Positions 1-10,852 of a stretch of DNA of 64,000 bases are shown piece after piece (the stretch's first letter is position 1; each line of letters opens with the position of its first letter). The notes under the pieces are model-generated. The model saw only the letters and a list, made by a program, of their open reading frames with translations. It searched no databases and was not told the DNA's origin. The DNA comes from Serpentinimonas barnesii (GTDB lineage Bacteria; Pseudomonadota; Gammaproteobacteria; Burkholderiales; Burkholderiaceae_C). The position numbers and the translations under genes were made by a program. The DNA lies in assembly GCF_000696225.1 (NCBI RefSeq), contig NZ_BAWN01000015.1, positions 62,001 through 126,000 on the forward strand. The letters run 5' to 3'.

Positions 1-676
1 GCTTGCGTTGTTCCCAGTCCGGCAGCACCTGTCCGAGCAGCTTGAAGAACCGTGCATCGTGGTCGCGGTGTTGGGTATGGCAAAGTTCGTGGACCACCAC
101 GTACTCGACGCAGGGGCGGGGGGCGCGCACCAGGCTGACGTTCAAGGTCATGGTACCGGCGCGCGACAGGCTGCCCCAGCGGGATTGCATGGCGCGCACG
201 ATCAGACGCGGTTGCTCCACTGCCTTGAAGTGGAGCAGGTGGGCGTCCAGCACTTCGCTGAACACCAACCGTGCACGGTCGAGATACCAGCGGTGCAACA
301 ATGCCTTGACGCGCTCGGGTTCCGGCTCGCCGGGCAACACGGCCAGAAGCTGGCCGCGTGTCAGCTTGACGCTGGCCGAATCTCCCTGCGCCAGCTTCAG
401 CCGGTACTGACGGCCGAGATAGAGATGCGATTCCCCATTGACGTACTGTCGGGCAGGTGTCCGGGGGCGGTAGCGCTCGAACTCGGCCAGTTGCCGGCTG
501 ATCCATGCTGCCCGTTTCTGCACCCGCTGCGCAATCAGTGCCTCGGGGCAATCGACAGGTGCGCAGACCAGCACGCGGCTGTCTGGATGCACCTCGATAG
601 CCAGGGTCTGCCGCGATGCCAGAAAGCGCACCTCGTAGCGGATCGTGTCGCTGCCGTAGCTCAGCGTTGCCGTCAT
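1..676 (-). CDS. YgjP/DUF45-type metallopeptidase (M48-like), 3' end off window
   Basis: Reading the minus strand from the ATG at 676 gives a protein beginning MTATLSYGSDTIRYEVRF and running off the left edge after about 225 residues. Near its visible C-terminus is VVHELCHTQHRDHDARFF, the HExxH-type zinc site plus downstream His typical of the YgjP/DUF45 (SprT-like, often called M48) metal hydrolases. The gene starts 5 nt after the hsdR stop, with AGGG about 10 nt before the ATG, so it is the last visible gene of the hsd operon. From knowledge of the family, YgjP-like genes are often found beside hsdR, but their role there is unknown. The end of the protein is not in the window. Confidence 0.85.
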   Translation of the reverse strand, partial: MTATLSYGSDTIRYEVRFLASRQTLAIEVHPDSRVLVCAPVDCPEALIAQRVQKRAAWISRQLAEFERYRPRTPARQYVNGESHLYLGRQYRLKLAQGDSASVKLTRGQLLAVLPGEPEPERVKALLHRWYLDRARLVFSEVLDAHLLHFKAVEQPRLIVRAMQSRWGSLSRAGTMTLNVSLVRAPRPCVEYVVVHELCHTQHRDHDARFFKLLGQVLPDWEQRK

Positions 677-681
677 CGTCT

Positions 682-3903
<3,222 letters not shown>

Positions 3904-3906
3904 ACC

Positions 3907-4746
3907 CTAAAGCGCCCAGGCGGGGTGCTTGACCGCGTTGAAGAAGTTGATGCACTCGGCATCGGGTGTGCGGCCCAGCCGCCCGCGTTTGGCATCTAGT
4001 CTGGTTACCAGACCAGCATAGAAGGCCTGCTCGCCGGCCCAGGCTTCCGGTTGCGTCGTGAGCTCCAGATAACGGCGATACACATAACTCACTGCATCCG
4101 CCACCTGCACTAGCGAGGAATGCTGTGACTTGATCGCAAAGGCGGTATTGATGATGTGGTTAAAGCGTTCAGGGTGCTTCAAGTCGCTCCACTGATTCTT
4201 GCCTTTGACCTTCTTCGTCTGCTGGTACAAGGCGTCGAACCATGGCTCTGCGAGATAGAGCCCGTCCGACACCTTGGGCATGTGAGCCTTGTTGTCGTCG
4301 AAGATGAGGACGGTCAACCCTTTGTTGTTGGACGTGCTCTGCATCTTCTTCTGGATCAGCCCGCTGACGAACATCCCGCTGAGCGCCCAGTAATTTCCGG
4401 CGCATGGCGTGATGTAAGTGCCGCTGGCGCAGGCCGCATTGAAGCGTTCGAACGACATCCCGAAGCCATAGATCGACGAGACTTCCGCAGCCAGCGCGCA
4501 CATGTCGCTGAGGAACTGTTTACGGTCGTCGGCAGACACCGTATTCCAGCCGCCACGGCCATTTATGAAGGCCTTGGTCTTGAGCTCGTTCGGCACGCTA
4601 GGATGCTTGGCCAGAAAGGCAGCCAGTTCCTGATCGAAGCGACTGGTGTACTTGCGCAGGCGGTAGGCATCGATTAGCAGGCCCGCCATGACGAACACAT
4701 CACCTTCCTCGGTGCTGCCAGACTCGTCGATATAGGCAAACTTCAT
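3907..4746 (-). CDS. DUF3800 domain protein
   Basis: A 279-residue protein that matches the DUF3800 family by eye: an N-terminal beta strand ending in YIDESG (residues 5-10), an acidic strand VLIFDDN near 147-153, and a C-terminal VQVADAVSYVYRRY near 213-226. These conserved acidic positions give DUF3800 an RNase-H-like layout, so nuclease activity is often suspected, but that is inference and no enzymatic role is shown here. The gene starts 2 nt after the Shedu gene and ends 3 nt before hsdR, so it is co-transcribed and probably translationally coupled with both. DUF3800 genes are frequent in defence islands. Its base composition looks slightly less GC-rich than hsdR. Confidence 0.85.
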   Translation of the reverse strand: MKFAYIDESGSTEEGDVFVMAGLLIDAYRLRKYTSRFDQELAAFLAKHPSVPNELKTKAFINGRGGWNTVSADDRKQFLSDMCALAAEVSSIYGFGMSFERFNAACASGTYITPCAGNYWALSGMFVSGLIQKKMQSTSNNKGLTVLIFDDNKAHMPKVSDGLYLAEPWFDALYQQTKKVKGKNQWSDLKHPERFNHIINTAFAIKSQHSSLVQVADAVSYVYRRYLELTTQPEAWAGEQAFYAGLVTRLDAKRGRLGRTPDAECINFFNAVKHPAWAL

Positions 4747-4748
4747 GA

Positions 4749-6161
4749 TCAGATCTCCGCTTCGGCCGCGCGCAGAAAGGCGCTTAGCTGTTTGAGTTTC
4801 TCCAGCAGCTCGTCGAAGGTCACGATCTCGACATCCTTGGAATTGCGCCGGAATAGCTCGAAAGACTTCTTCCGGTTATCGCCATCGGGCGTCTTGCCAA
4901 TCACGAGGTAGCAATGCACGGCGTAGGACTCGATGTCGTAAAGCCGGGTGTTGTCCTTGATCTGGGCAATCTGCTTTTGAAACTGGTACCTCTGATCGAG
5001 CGCCTGATTGATCGAACCCGACAGGTCGGCCGACGGCGTGTAAACGCCATCGCGAAACGGTGTCTTGTTGAGAATCGACGTCTGTGGCGTCTTGATCTCG
5101 AAGATCGCCGTGTTGTTGGTCAGGCTGTTCTTCACCAGAAAATCAGTGATCTTCTCCCCGTCGCCCGACAGCTTGCGTCCACCGACCGATGCCTGGTCCC
5201 GCACCTTGATCACGGGATAGCCGAAGGCCATGTTCAGGATGAAGGGATTCTCGTTGAAGAAATCCTGCCAGCGACCTTCGACAAGGTTCCCGCCAAGCAT
5301 CCCCTCATATCGGGTGATCAGGGCTTCAAGCGTCACCAGCTCGATGTCGCCGCGTAGCTTCGCCAGCTTCTCCGGCTGATCCTCGGCGATATCGGCGGCA
5401 TGGCTGGTCAAGGCGCCGATCACGGCGTTCTGGTCTTCCTCGGACAACTCCTCTTTGCCCTCCGCCACGGCGGTGAAGAGCTTGCGATAGGGGTGTCGGC
5501 CTGTTTTCGGGTCCTGCTTCGGCACCCCGAGCCGTTCCGCGAGGATGTTGTGGGCAGCAGTCCATTTCACGGCACGGACAGCAGATTGCGCGTGGCGGTC
5601 AATCTTGTTCAGTTCGACGCGCGCCTGCTCGAAATCCTGTGTGGAGATGTAGAAGATCCCGTCGCCGTCCTGGGTGGGACCGGTGGCGTGTTTGTCGGTG
5701 ATGACTATTTCGCTGCAATCCGACAGCGCTTCCACCGCATCGATGATGAATCGGTATGGCTTTGCGAGCCCAAGCCCGTAGGCGTAGTCCTTGGTGAAAG
5801 TGGGGGGTAGATTCTCCAGGACATCGCGCACGTCCTCCGGTGTCGAAGTCGCGTCCCAGCCGACCCCGGAGATGATGTCTGTGTCATCGAGAGTGATGCG
5901 CTCGATCTGGCCATATTTCGGCTTCAGGAAATCGGATCGGTCGCCGAATGTGCTGAGCGGATAGATCGTCAACAATTTGTGCTGGCCGTTGATCTCCAGT
6001 AGCTTGGTTCTGTAGCTATTGGCTTGCGCCGGGTCGAGCCTTGCCTCCACCAGACTCCGCTCGGGCGGTATGAAGTAGACCTCGACGAAGTTGGGATGGA
6101 CCTCCTCGACCTCTAGGGTGCCATCGCTATCCGGGTCATGCTGTCGGAAACCGATCGCCAT
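4749..6161 (-). CDS. sduA: Shedu anti-phage nuclease, SduA (DUF4263)
   Basis: A 470-residue protein. Its C-terminal half (about 285-460) carries the DUF4263/Shedu nuclease signature: EGRWQDFFNENPFIL (295-309), an Asp in KITDFLVKN (Asp340), FEIKTP (Glu355, Lys357) and a following helix with INQALDQ, that is, a PD-(D/E)xK arrangement. Shedu is known as a single-gene anti-phage system whose N-terminal domain is thought to sense infection or DNA ends. Residues 1-280 here are an unassigned N-terminal region rich in acidic residues. The ATG overlaps the hsdS stop by 1 nt (TGATG), indicating translational coupling to a Type I specificity subunit. The Shedu assignment rests on motif reading, not on a search. 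Confidence 0.83.
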   Translation of the reverse strand: MAIGFRQHDPDSDGTLEVEEVHPNFVEVYFIPPERSLVEARLDPAQANSYRTKLLEINGQHKLLTIYPLSTFGDRSDFLKPKYGQIERITLDDTDIISGVGWDATSTPEDVRDVLENLPPTFTKDYAYGLGLAKPYRFIIDAVEALSDCSEIVITDKHATGPTQDGDGIFYISTQDFEQARVELNKIDRHAQSAVRAVKWTAAHNILAERLGVPKQDPKTGRHPYRKLFTAVAEGKEELSEEDQNAVIGALTSHAADIAEDQPEKLAKLRGDIELVTLEALITRYEGMLGGNLVEGRWQDFFNENPFILNMAFGYPVIKVRDQASVGGRKLSGDGEKITDFLVKNSLTNNTAIFEIKTPQTSILNKTPFRDGVYTPSADLSGSINQALDQRYQFQKQIAQIKDNTRLYDIESYAVHCYLVIGKTPDGDNRKKSFELFRRNSKDVEIVTFDELLEKLKQLSAFLRAAEAEI

Positions 6162-7363
6162 CAGTTAGCCTCCTCTTGAACTGGCAGCCGCCACTGGCCG
6201 GTGAGTAGCTTTTGCATCAGCCCGCGCTTTTGCGACTTGAGCGCCGCGACGGACTGGCCGAGCAGGTCGATCTCCTCGCGCAGGGCGTTGAGGTAGCGGG
6301 CGATGGCGGTTTGGGTGTGGAGGGCCGGCATTGGGATGGGGAGCGCCATGAGCTGGCTCTCAGAAATTTCCTTTTGCCCTGTGCCACCCATCACCCTCTC
6401 AATTTTCTTGTAATGGCTGGGGCGGCTCAGATAGAAAAAAACATACTCGGCAGAAGCCTTCTCCGGGTGGAAGCTAAGGCTCGTTATTGCACTCGATGCT
6501 AGTGACCCATTCAGGTCTTTCGGCACAATTCCGAAGCCCCCGTTATGGATGTTCTGTCTACCGACAAGAAGTTCACCTGCATTCCTTCTGAAAATGGGGC
6601 GGCCATTCTTTGTCGGTGCCTGCTTCTGTCGTTCGTTTTTTTCAATGCCTTTGCAGTAGAGCCTAACCAGAACGTAGACGTCATTGGCTTGCGGCGCTTC
6701 GGGAAGCTTCTGTGGTACGTAAGAGATGTCGCCGAGCCGGCATCTCCTTGGAGTCGTTCGATATTCCGAGAAAAGGCGCGACAGTTCGTGGCTGTAATGC
6801 CGCTCCTTTGCCGCGATCAGTTGCTCGGTCTTCTGGATGGCATCGTACCATTCAAGAAGTAGCGCGGCAATTGATGCTTGCTCAAGTATCGGAGGAACAA
6901 CTACGGGGATCGACTCAACCGTTGATTGGTTGATCTTCTTCATGCTGCCACTTGTGCCGGTGGCATGCTGTCGAATGAACTTGATTGCCGCATCGCTCTG
7001 AAGATACGTCTCCAAGTAAGGCGGATTCACTTTTTCGCAGTCCGGACGAAACCTCATCATCAAGTCTGGATATGAGCAGTTCTCAAGCTCCCCACGGAAA
7101 ACACCGACGCGGCCAACCTTGTCGAACGTGTTCGAACGGCTGATCAGGAAATCACCGGGCCGCAGCATGAACTTGTCGACAAGCGGATTGTTTGCGGGCG
7201 CGGGCTTAGGTTCAGACAGGTCAAGCCCGCGACCATCAAGTGCTGACAAACCGAGTACCCATTTGCCGGTTGGTAACTCGGGGCAGACTGGTGAGTAGCC
7301 ATTGCGAGGTGTACCTTCTAGGAGCTCACCAAGCGGCACGATGTCGAACTTCCTGCGCTTCAT
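6161..7363 (-). CDS. hsdS: Type I restriction-modification specificity subunit S (full length)
   Basis: A 400-residue HsdS, the subunit that chooses the DNA recognition sequence. It has the expected two-fold layout: TRD1 about 8-165, a central conserved helical stretch about 165-205 (LLLEWYDAIQKTEQLIAAKE), TRD2 about 215-365, and a C-terminal helix about 365-400 ending near KRGLMQKLLTGQWRLP. The start ATG at 7363 overlaps the end of rhuM by 4 nt (ATGA), and the stop overlaps the sduA start. An open frame continues upstream to 8062, but that part is the antisense shadow of rhuM. The TRD-coding stretch (about 6400-7250) is visibly poorer in G+C than hsdM or hsdR, as expected for domains exchanged by recombination. 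Confidence 0.95.
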   Translation of the reverse strand: MKRRKFDIVPLGELLEGTPRNGYSPVCPELPTGKWVLGLSALDGRGLDLSEPKPAPANNPLVDKFMLRPGDFLISRSNTFDKVGRVGVFRGELENCSYPDLMMRFRPDCEKVNPPYLETYLQSDAAIKFIRQHATGTSGSMKKINQSTVESIPVVVPPILEQASIAALLLEWYDAIQKTEQLIAAKERHYSHELSRLFSEYRTTPRRCRLGDISYVPQKLPEAPQANDVYVLVRLYCKGIEKNERQKQAPTKNGRPIFRRNAGELLVGRQNIHNGGFGIVPKDLNGSLASSAITSLSFHPEKASAEYVFFYLSRPSHYKKIERVMGGTGQKEISESQLMALPIPMPALHTQTAIARYLNALREEIDLLGQSVAALKSQKRGLMQKLLTGQWRLPVQEEAN

Positions 7364-8370
7364 TTCCTCTTCCCCCGCCCTTTGCCTTCCAGTTGCCGCT
7401 CGGTCTGTTCCAGCGCCGCGATATCCTCCGCATCCGCCGCCAACCGCGCCGCCTCGCGCCGATTGGCGTCGAAGCTCTCGTAGCGCTCCAGCGCCAGCTT
7501 CTCCGCCACATCTGCGCGCAGCTTGCCGGCGTGGCTCAGCACCTCGCGTTCGTTGAACTGCAAGAAGGCGTCGAGCTTGTCCTCCCAGTCGCGCATGCTC
7601 AGGGTGCGGCGGCGGCTTGCCTGGTCTTCGGCGTAGTCGAGGTACATGACGACGATGCGGTCCAGCGCCTCGATCTCGTCTTGGCTCAGGTAGTTCTTGG
7701 CGATGGTGACGTCCTGCTTGCGCACCCGGCCCCCGGCCCAAGTGCTCAGGCCCATGTGGGGCAGGGCGGGGTCGGCGCGACCGGCGATGAGCTCGGGCGC
7801 AGTGTGGCCGGTGACGGCCCACAGCATCTTGTTCTGCACCTTCTTGAAGAACAGTTGGGCGGCCTCGGACTGGCTGTCGTAGTCCACGGCGGTGGCGTAG
7901 ATGTCGCGGATCTTCTGGTAGAAGCGTTTCTCGGACGCACGGATGTCGCGGATGCGCGCCAGCAGCTCGTCGAAGTAGTCCCAGCCGCCGGGCTCCTTGA
8001 GCCGGGCGTCGTCCAGCACGAAGCCCTTGACCAGGTACTCGCGCAGGTGGGTGGTGGCCCACTGGCGGAACTGGGTGCCGCGCGGGGAGCGCACCCGGTA
8101 GCCGACGGCCAGGATCAGGTCGAGGTTGTAAGCCTTTGTTTGGTAGTTCTTCCCGTCACTGGCAGTGGTCAAGTATTCCTTGACGACTGCCGGCGACAGC
8201 TCGCCCTCGGCCAGAATGTTCTTGATGTGCAGGCTGATGTTCTGTTTGGACGTGTCGAACAGGGTGGCCATTTCGAGCTGTGTCAGCCAGACGGTGCCGC
8301 CCTCGGCGCGCAACTGGATGGCAGTGCTGCCGTCATCCAAGGTGTAGAGGATCAGTTCGCCGCCGCTCAT
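7360..8370 (-). CDS. RhuM family protein
   Basis: A 336-residue protein recognised as RhuM-like: an N-terminal WLTQLEMATLFDTSKQNIS (DNA-binding-like helix-turn-helix region, about 28-46), then LDLILAVGYRVRSPRGTQFRQWA (written in two parts: LDLILAVGYR, SPRGTQFRQWA) around 82-105, and a charged C-terminal helical region ending in a Lys/Arg tail. RhuM was named from a Salmonella pathogenicity island, but homologues are common inside hsd operons. Function is not established, and the word virulence in database names is not evidence of one. It overlaps the Bro-N gene (upstream) and hsdS (downstream) by 4 nt each, so all three are coupled. It could regulate restriction or act as a separate defence factor. 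Confidence 0.9.
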   Translation of the reverse strand: MSGGELILYTLDDGSTAIQLRAEGGTVWLTQLEMATLFDTSKQNISLHIKNILAEGELSPAVVKEYLTTASDGKNYQTKAYNLDLILAVGYRVRSPRGTQFRQWATTHLREYLVKGFVLDDARLKEPGGWDYFDELLARIRDIRASEKRFYQKIRDIYATAVDYDSQSEAAQLFFKKVQNKMLWAVTGHTAPELIAGRADPALPHMGLSTWAGGRVRKQDVTIAKNYLSQDEIEALDRIVVMYLDYAEDQASRRRTLSMRDWEDKLDAFLQFNEREVLSHAGKLRADVAEKLALERYESFDANRREAARLAADAEDIAALEQTERQLEGKGRGKRK

Positions 8371-9296
8371 GGCTTCTTCCCTGCTTTCCTGGGCAATGGC
8401 GCAACGGGCGCTTCGGAAACCTCTGCGCCCGGGGGTGCCAGATGGGCCGGATGGGCCAGATGGGCCAGATGGTTTTCGGGGCTGATGACGGGCTGGCCCG
8501 ACTTCGCCTCCAGTTCCTTGCGTGCATTGCCGGCCACTGCGCCTCCTTCCTTGGCGGCGGTCTTGTTCTGCTGGAACCCTTGCGCATCCTTGCGCTTGGC
8601 GATTTCGGTGGTGCTGGCCTCGCCGAGCATGGTGAAAATCAGCTCCAGATCGGTCATGTGATCGCGCAGGTTGGCGGCCTTGGCCTGCTCCAGACCCTTG
8701 AGCTTGCGGTGGTCCCCGGGCGTGACGCCAAAGGTGGCGCGGGCGATCTCGGCGGTGAGGATCGAGTATTCCCGGCCTTCATTGACGCCGCGCTGCTTCC
8801 ATTCGTCGGTGAGGGCGCCGCGCACGGTGATGGAACGCAGGCGCTTCTCGATCCAGTCCTTGGGATAACCCTTGGACTCGTAGAGCGCGCGCGCCCGGGC
8901 ACTGGCGAGTTCCGGGTCTTCGATCTCCTTGACGCGCTCGTAGCCCACCTGGGCGAGCCAGCGCTTGAACGGTTCGGCCTTGGGCGAGGGAATGGACTGG
9001 ATGATGCGCAACAGACCTTCGGTGTTGGCACAATCGGTAATGCGTTGCTTGCCGTCCGGCGCAGACAGCTTCAACCCGTGACAAAACGTCACGACTTCGC
9101 TGGCCTCCGCCCCAAGCCGCTGCTTGAGTTTGCGCCAGTAGGCACCGGCATCGACGCTTTCGGTAAGGACCTGACAGACATCGACGACGGAGAACCACCA
9201 CTCGTTCTGGTGCCAGGTGCGGCGGATGGCTTGCTCTTGGAAAACGATGATTCGGCCTTCGCTGCCCGGATTGGCTGCGGTGGCTTTCTTGCTCAT
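8367..9296 (-). CDS. Bro-N domain protein (phage antirepressor/DinD-like)
   Basis: A 309-residue protein with an N-terminal Bro-N-like region (about 15-110: IRRTWHQNEWWFSVVDVCQVL, given here only as IRRTWHQ and WWFSVVDV) followed by SIPSPKAEPFKRWLAQVG near 142-159, a pattern shared with DinD-like and phage antirepressor proteins that often sit in Type I restriction loci. The rest has LTDEWKQRGV and an Ala/Gly-rich segment. Near the C-terminus is a short repeat reading LAHLAHPAHLAPP, encoded by 9-nt tandem units. It overlaps hsdM upstream and rhuM downstream by 4 nt each. A role as regulator of the operon or DNA-damage responder is inference only. Confidence 0.87.
   Translation of the reverse strand: MSKKATAANPGSEGRIIVFQEQAIRRTWHQNEWWFSVVDVCQVLTESVDAGAYWRKLKQRLGAEASEVVTFCHGLKLSAPDGKQRITDCANTEGLLRIIQSIPSPKAEPFKRWLAQVGYERVKEIEDPELASARARALYESKGYPKDWIEKRLRSITVRGALTDEWKQRGVNEGREYSILTAEIARATFGVTPGDHRKLKGLEQAKAANLRDHMTDLELIFTMLGEASTTEIAKRKDAQGFQQNKTAAKEGGAVAGNARKELEAKSGQPVISPENHLAHLAHPAHLAPPGAEVSEAPVAPLPRKAGKKP
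8441..8472. repeat. 9-bp tandem repeat inside the Bro-N gene
   Basis: Three full units and one partial unit of GATGGGCC(A/G) lie in tandem from 8441 to 8472. On the coding (minus) strand they encode Leu-Ala-His or Pro-Ala-His triplets. Because the unit is a multiple of three, copy-number change would lengthen or shorten the protein without a frameshift. Confidence 0.8.
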
Positions 9297-10852
9297 ACGC
9301 CCAGCTCCTTGAGGTACTGCTTCATCCGCGTGCGCACCTCGGCCAGCTCGCCCTCTAGGCGCTCGATCTCCTGCTCGACCGCGGCCACGTCGATCTCTTG
9401 CTCTTCCTCGAAGGTGTCCACGTAGCGCGGGATGTTGAGGTTGAAGTCGTTGTCGGCGATCTCCTGCAGGCTCGCGACATGGGCGTACTTGTCCACCGGC
9501 TGGCGAGCCCGGAAGGTGCCCAGCACCTTGGCCATGTGCTCGTCGAGCAGGGTGTTCTGGTTCTTGCCGCTCTGGTAGTCGCGGCTGGCGTCGATGAACA
9601 GCACGTCTTGGCAGTCTTCGCGGATGCCGCCCTTTTCGCGGGCACGATCGAACACCAGAATGGCGACCGGAATCGATGTAGTGGGAAACAAATTGCCCGG
9701 CAGCCCGATGACGGCATCGAGCAGGTTCTCCTCAATCAACGCGCGGCGGATGCGACCTTCGGCACCACCCCGGAACAGCACGCCGTGCGGCACCACCACG
9801 GCCACGCGGCCTTCTTGCGGCAGCGCGGTTTCGATCATGTGGGTGATGAAGGCGTAATCGCCCTTGGACTTGGGCGGCAATCCGCGCCAGAACCGGCTGT
9901 AGCGGTCGGCCTCGACTTCTGCACCGCCCCACTTGTCGAGGCTGAAGGGCGGGTTGGCCACCACCACGTTGAAGCGCATCAGGCGGTCGGCCTCTACCAG
10001 CGCCGGGCTGTTGATCGTGTCGCCCCATTCGATGCGGGCGGCGTCCTTGCCGTGCAGGAACATGTTCATGCGGGCCAGCGCCCAGGTGCTGCCGTTGACC
10101 TCTTGGCCGAACAGGGCGAAGTCGCGGCTGCCCTGCGCTTGCACCAGCGCGGCGACTTCGATCAGCAGGCCGCCGGCGCCGCAGGTGGGGTCGCAGATGC
10201 GATCCCCTGGCTTGGGCGCGGCCAGTTGCGCCAGCAGCTTCGATACCTGCTTGGGCGTGTAGAACTCGCCGGCCTTTTTGCCAGCGTCGGAGGCGAAGCG
10301 CTCGATCAGATAGATGTAGGTATCGCCGATCACGTCCTCGGACACGCGCGAGGGGCGCAGGTCGAGCTTGGCGAAGTCGTTGAGCAGGTTTTCCAGCCGA
10401 CGATTGCGGTCCTTGGTCTTGCCGAGATTCGCTTCGCTGTTGAAGTCAATGTTACGAAACACGCCTTCGAGCTTGGCCTTGTTGGCCTCTTCGATGTGGT
10501 CGAGCACGATGTTGATCAGCTCGCCAAGGTTGGCGGCCTTGCGCCGCTCGTACAGCGCATGGAAGTCGGCCAGAAAGCGGTCGGTGACTGCGCCGCTCTT
10601 CTCGTCCTTGAACTCGACGTAGGGCAGGATGAAGCGTTCGCGCGCAAGCCGGCGGCGGATGCGCTCCTCGTCGTTGCCGTATTCTTTCTGGAACTCGGCG
10701 TAGTGGTCGGCCCACAGGTCGCTGATGTACTTCAGGAACAGCATCACCAGGATGTAGTCCTTGTACTGCGCCGGGTCGATGACGCCGCGAAAGGTGTCGC
10801 AGGCGGCCCAAGCGGTGTTGTTGACTTCTTGTTGGGTGAGCGGGTCGGTCAT
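9293..10852 (-). CDS. hsdM: Type I DNA methyltransferase subunit M
   Basis: A 519-residue HsdM, the N6-adenine methyltransferase that modifies the Type I recognition site and is also part of the restriction complex. It shows the HsdM N-terminal helical domain (about 1-160), the GEFYTP signature (195-200), SAM-binding DPTCGAGG (221-228) and catalytic NPPF (300-303), then a C-terminal coiled-coil-like Glu/Arg-rich tail. The ATG at 10852 is preceded by the short HsdS gene and overlaps it by 4 nt (ATGA). The open frame extends upstream to 11116, but that part overlaps the short hsdS. The stop overlaps the Bro-N start by 4 nt. Confidence 0.97.
   Translation of the reverse strand: MTDPLTQQEVNNTAWAACDTFRGVIDPAQYKDYILVMLFLKYISDLWADHYAEFQKEYGNDEERIRRRLARERFILPYVEFKDEKSGAVTDRFLADFHALYERRKAANLGELINIVLDHIEEANKAKLEGVFRNIDFNSEANLGKTKDRNRRLENLLNDFAKLDLRPSRVSEDVIGDTYIYLIERFASDAGKKAGEFYTPKQVSKLLAQLAAPKPGDRICDPTCGAGGLLIEVAALVQAQGSRDFALFGQEVNGSTWALARMNMFLHGKDAARIEWGDTINSPALVEADRLMRFNVVVANPPFSLDKWGGAEVEADRYSRFWRGLPPKSKGDYAFITHMIETALPQEGRVAVVVPHGVLFRGGAEGRIRRALIEENLLDAVIGLPGNLFPTTSIPVAILVFDRAREKGGIREDCQDVLFIDASRDYQSGKNQNTLLDEHMAKVLGTFRARQPVDKYAHVASLQEIADNDFNLNIPRYVDTFEEEQEIDVAAVEQEIERLEGELAEVRTRMKQYLKELGV

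Noticed and set aside
7364-8062. HsdS as a 633-residue protein with an N-terminal extension
   Set aside because: The extra part is the shadow frame of rhuM, rich in Arg, Gly and Pro; the ATGA overlap at 7363 is the natural start.
8671-9425. Toxin-antitoxin pair within the hsd operon
   Set aside because: Bro-N and RhuM are both over 300 residues and do not show a small toxin/antitoxin pattern.
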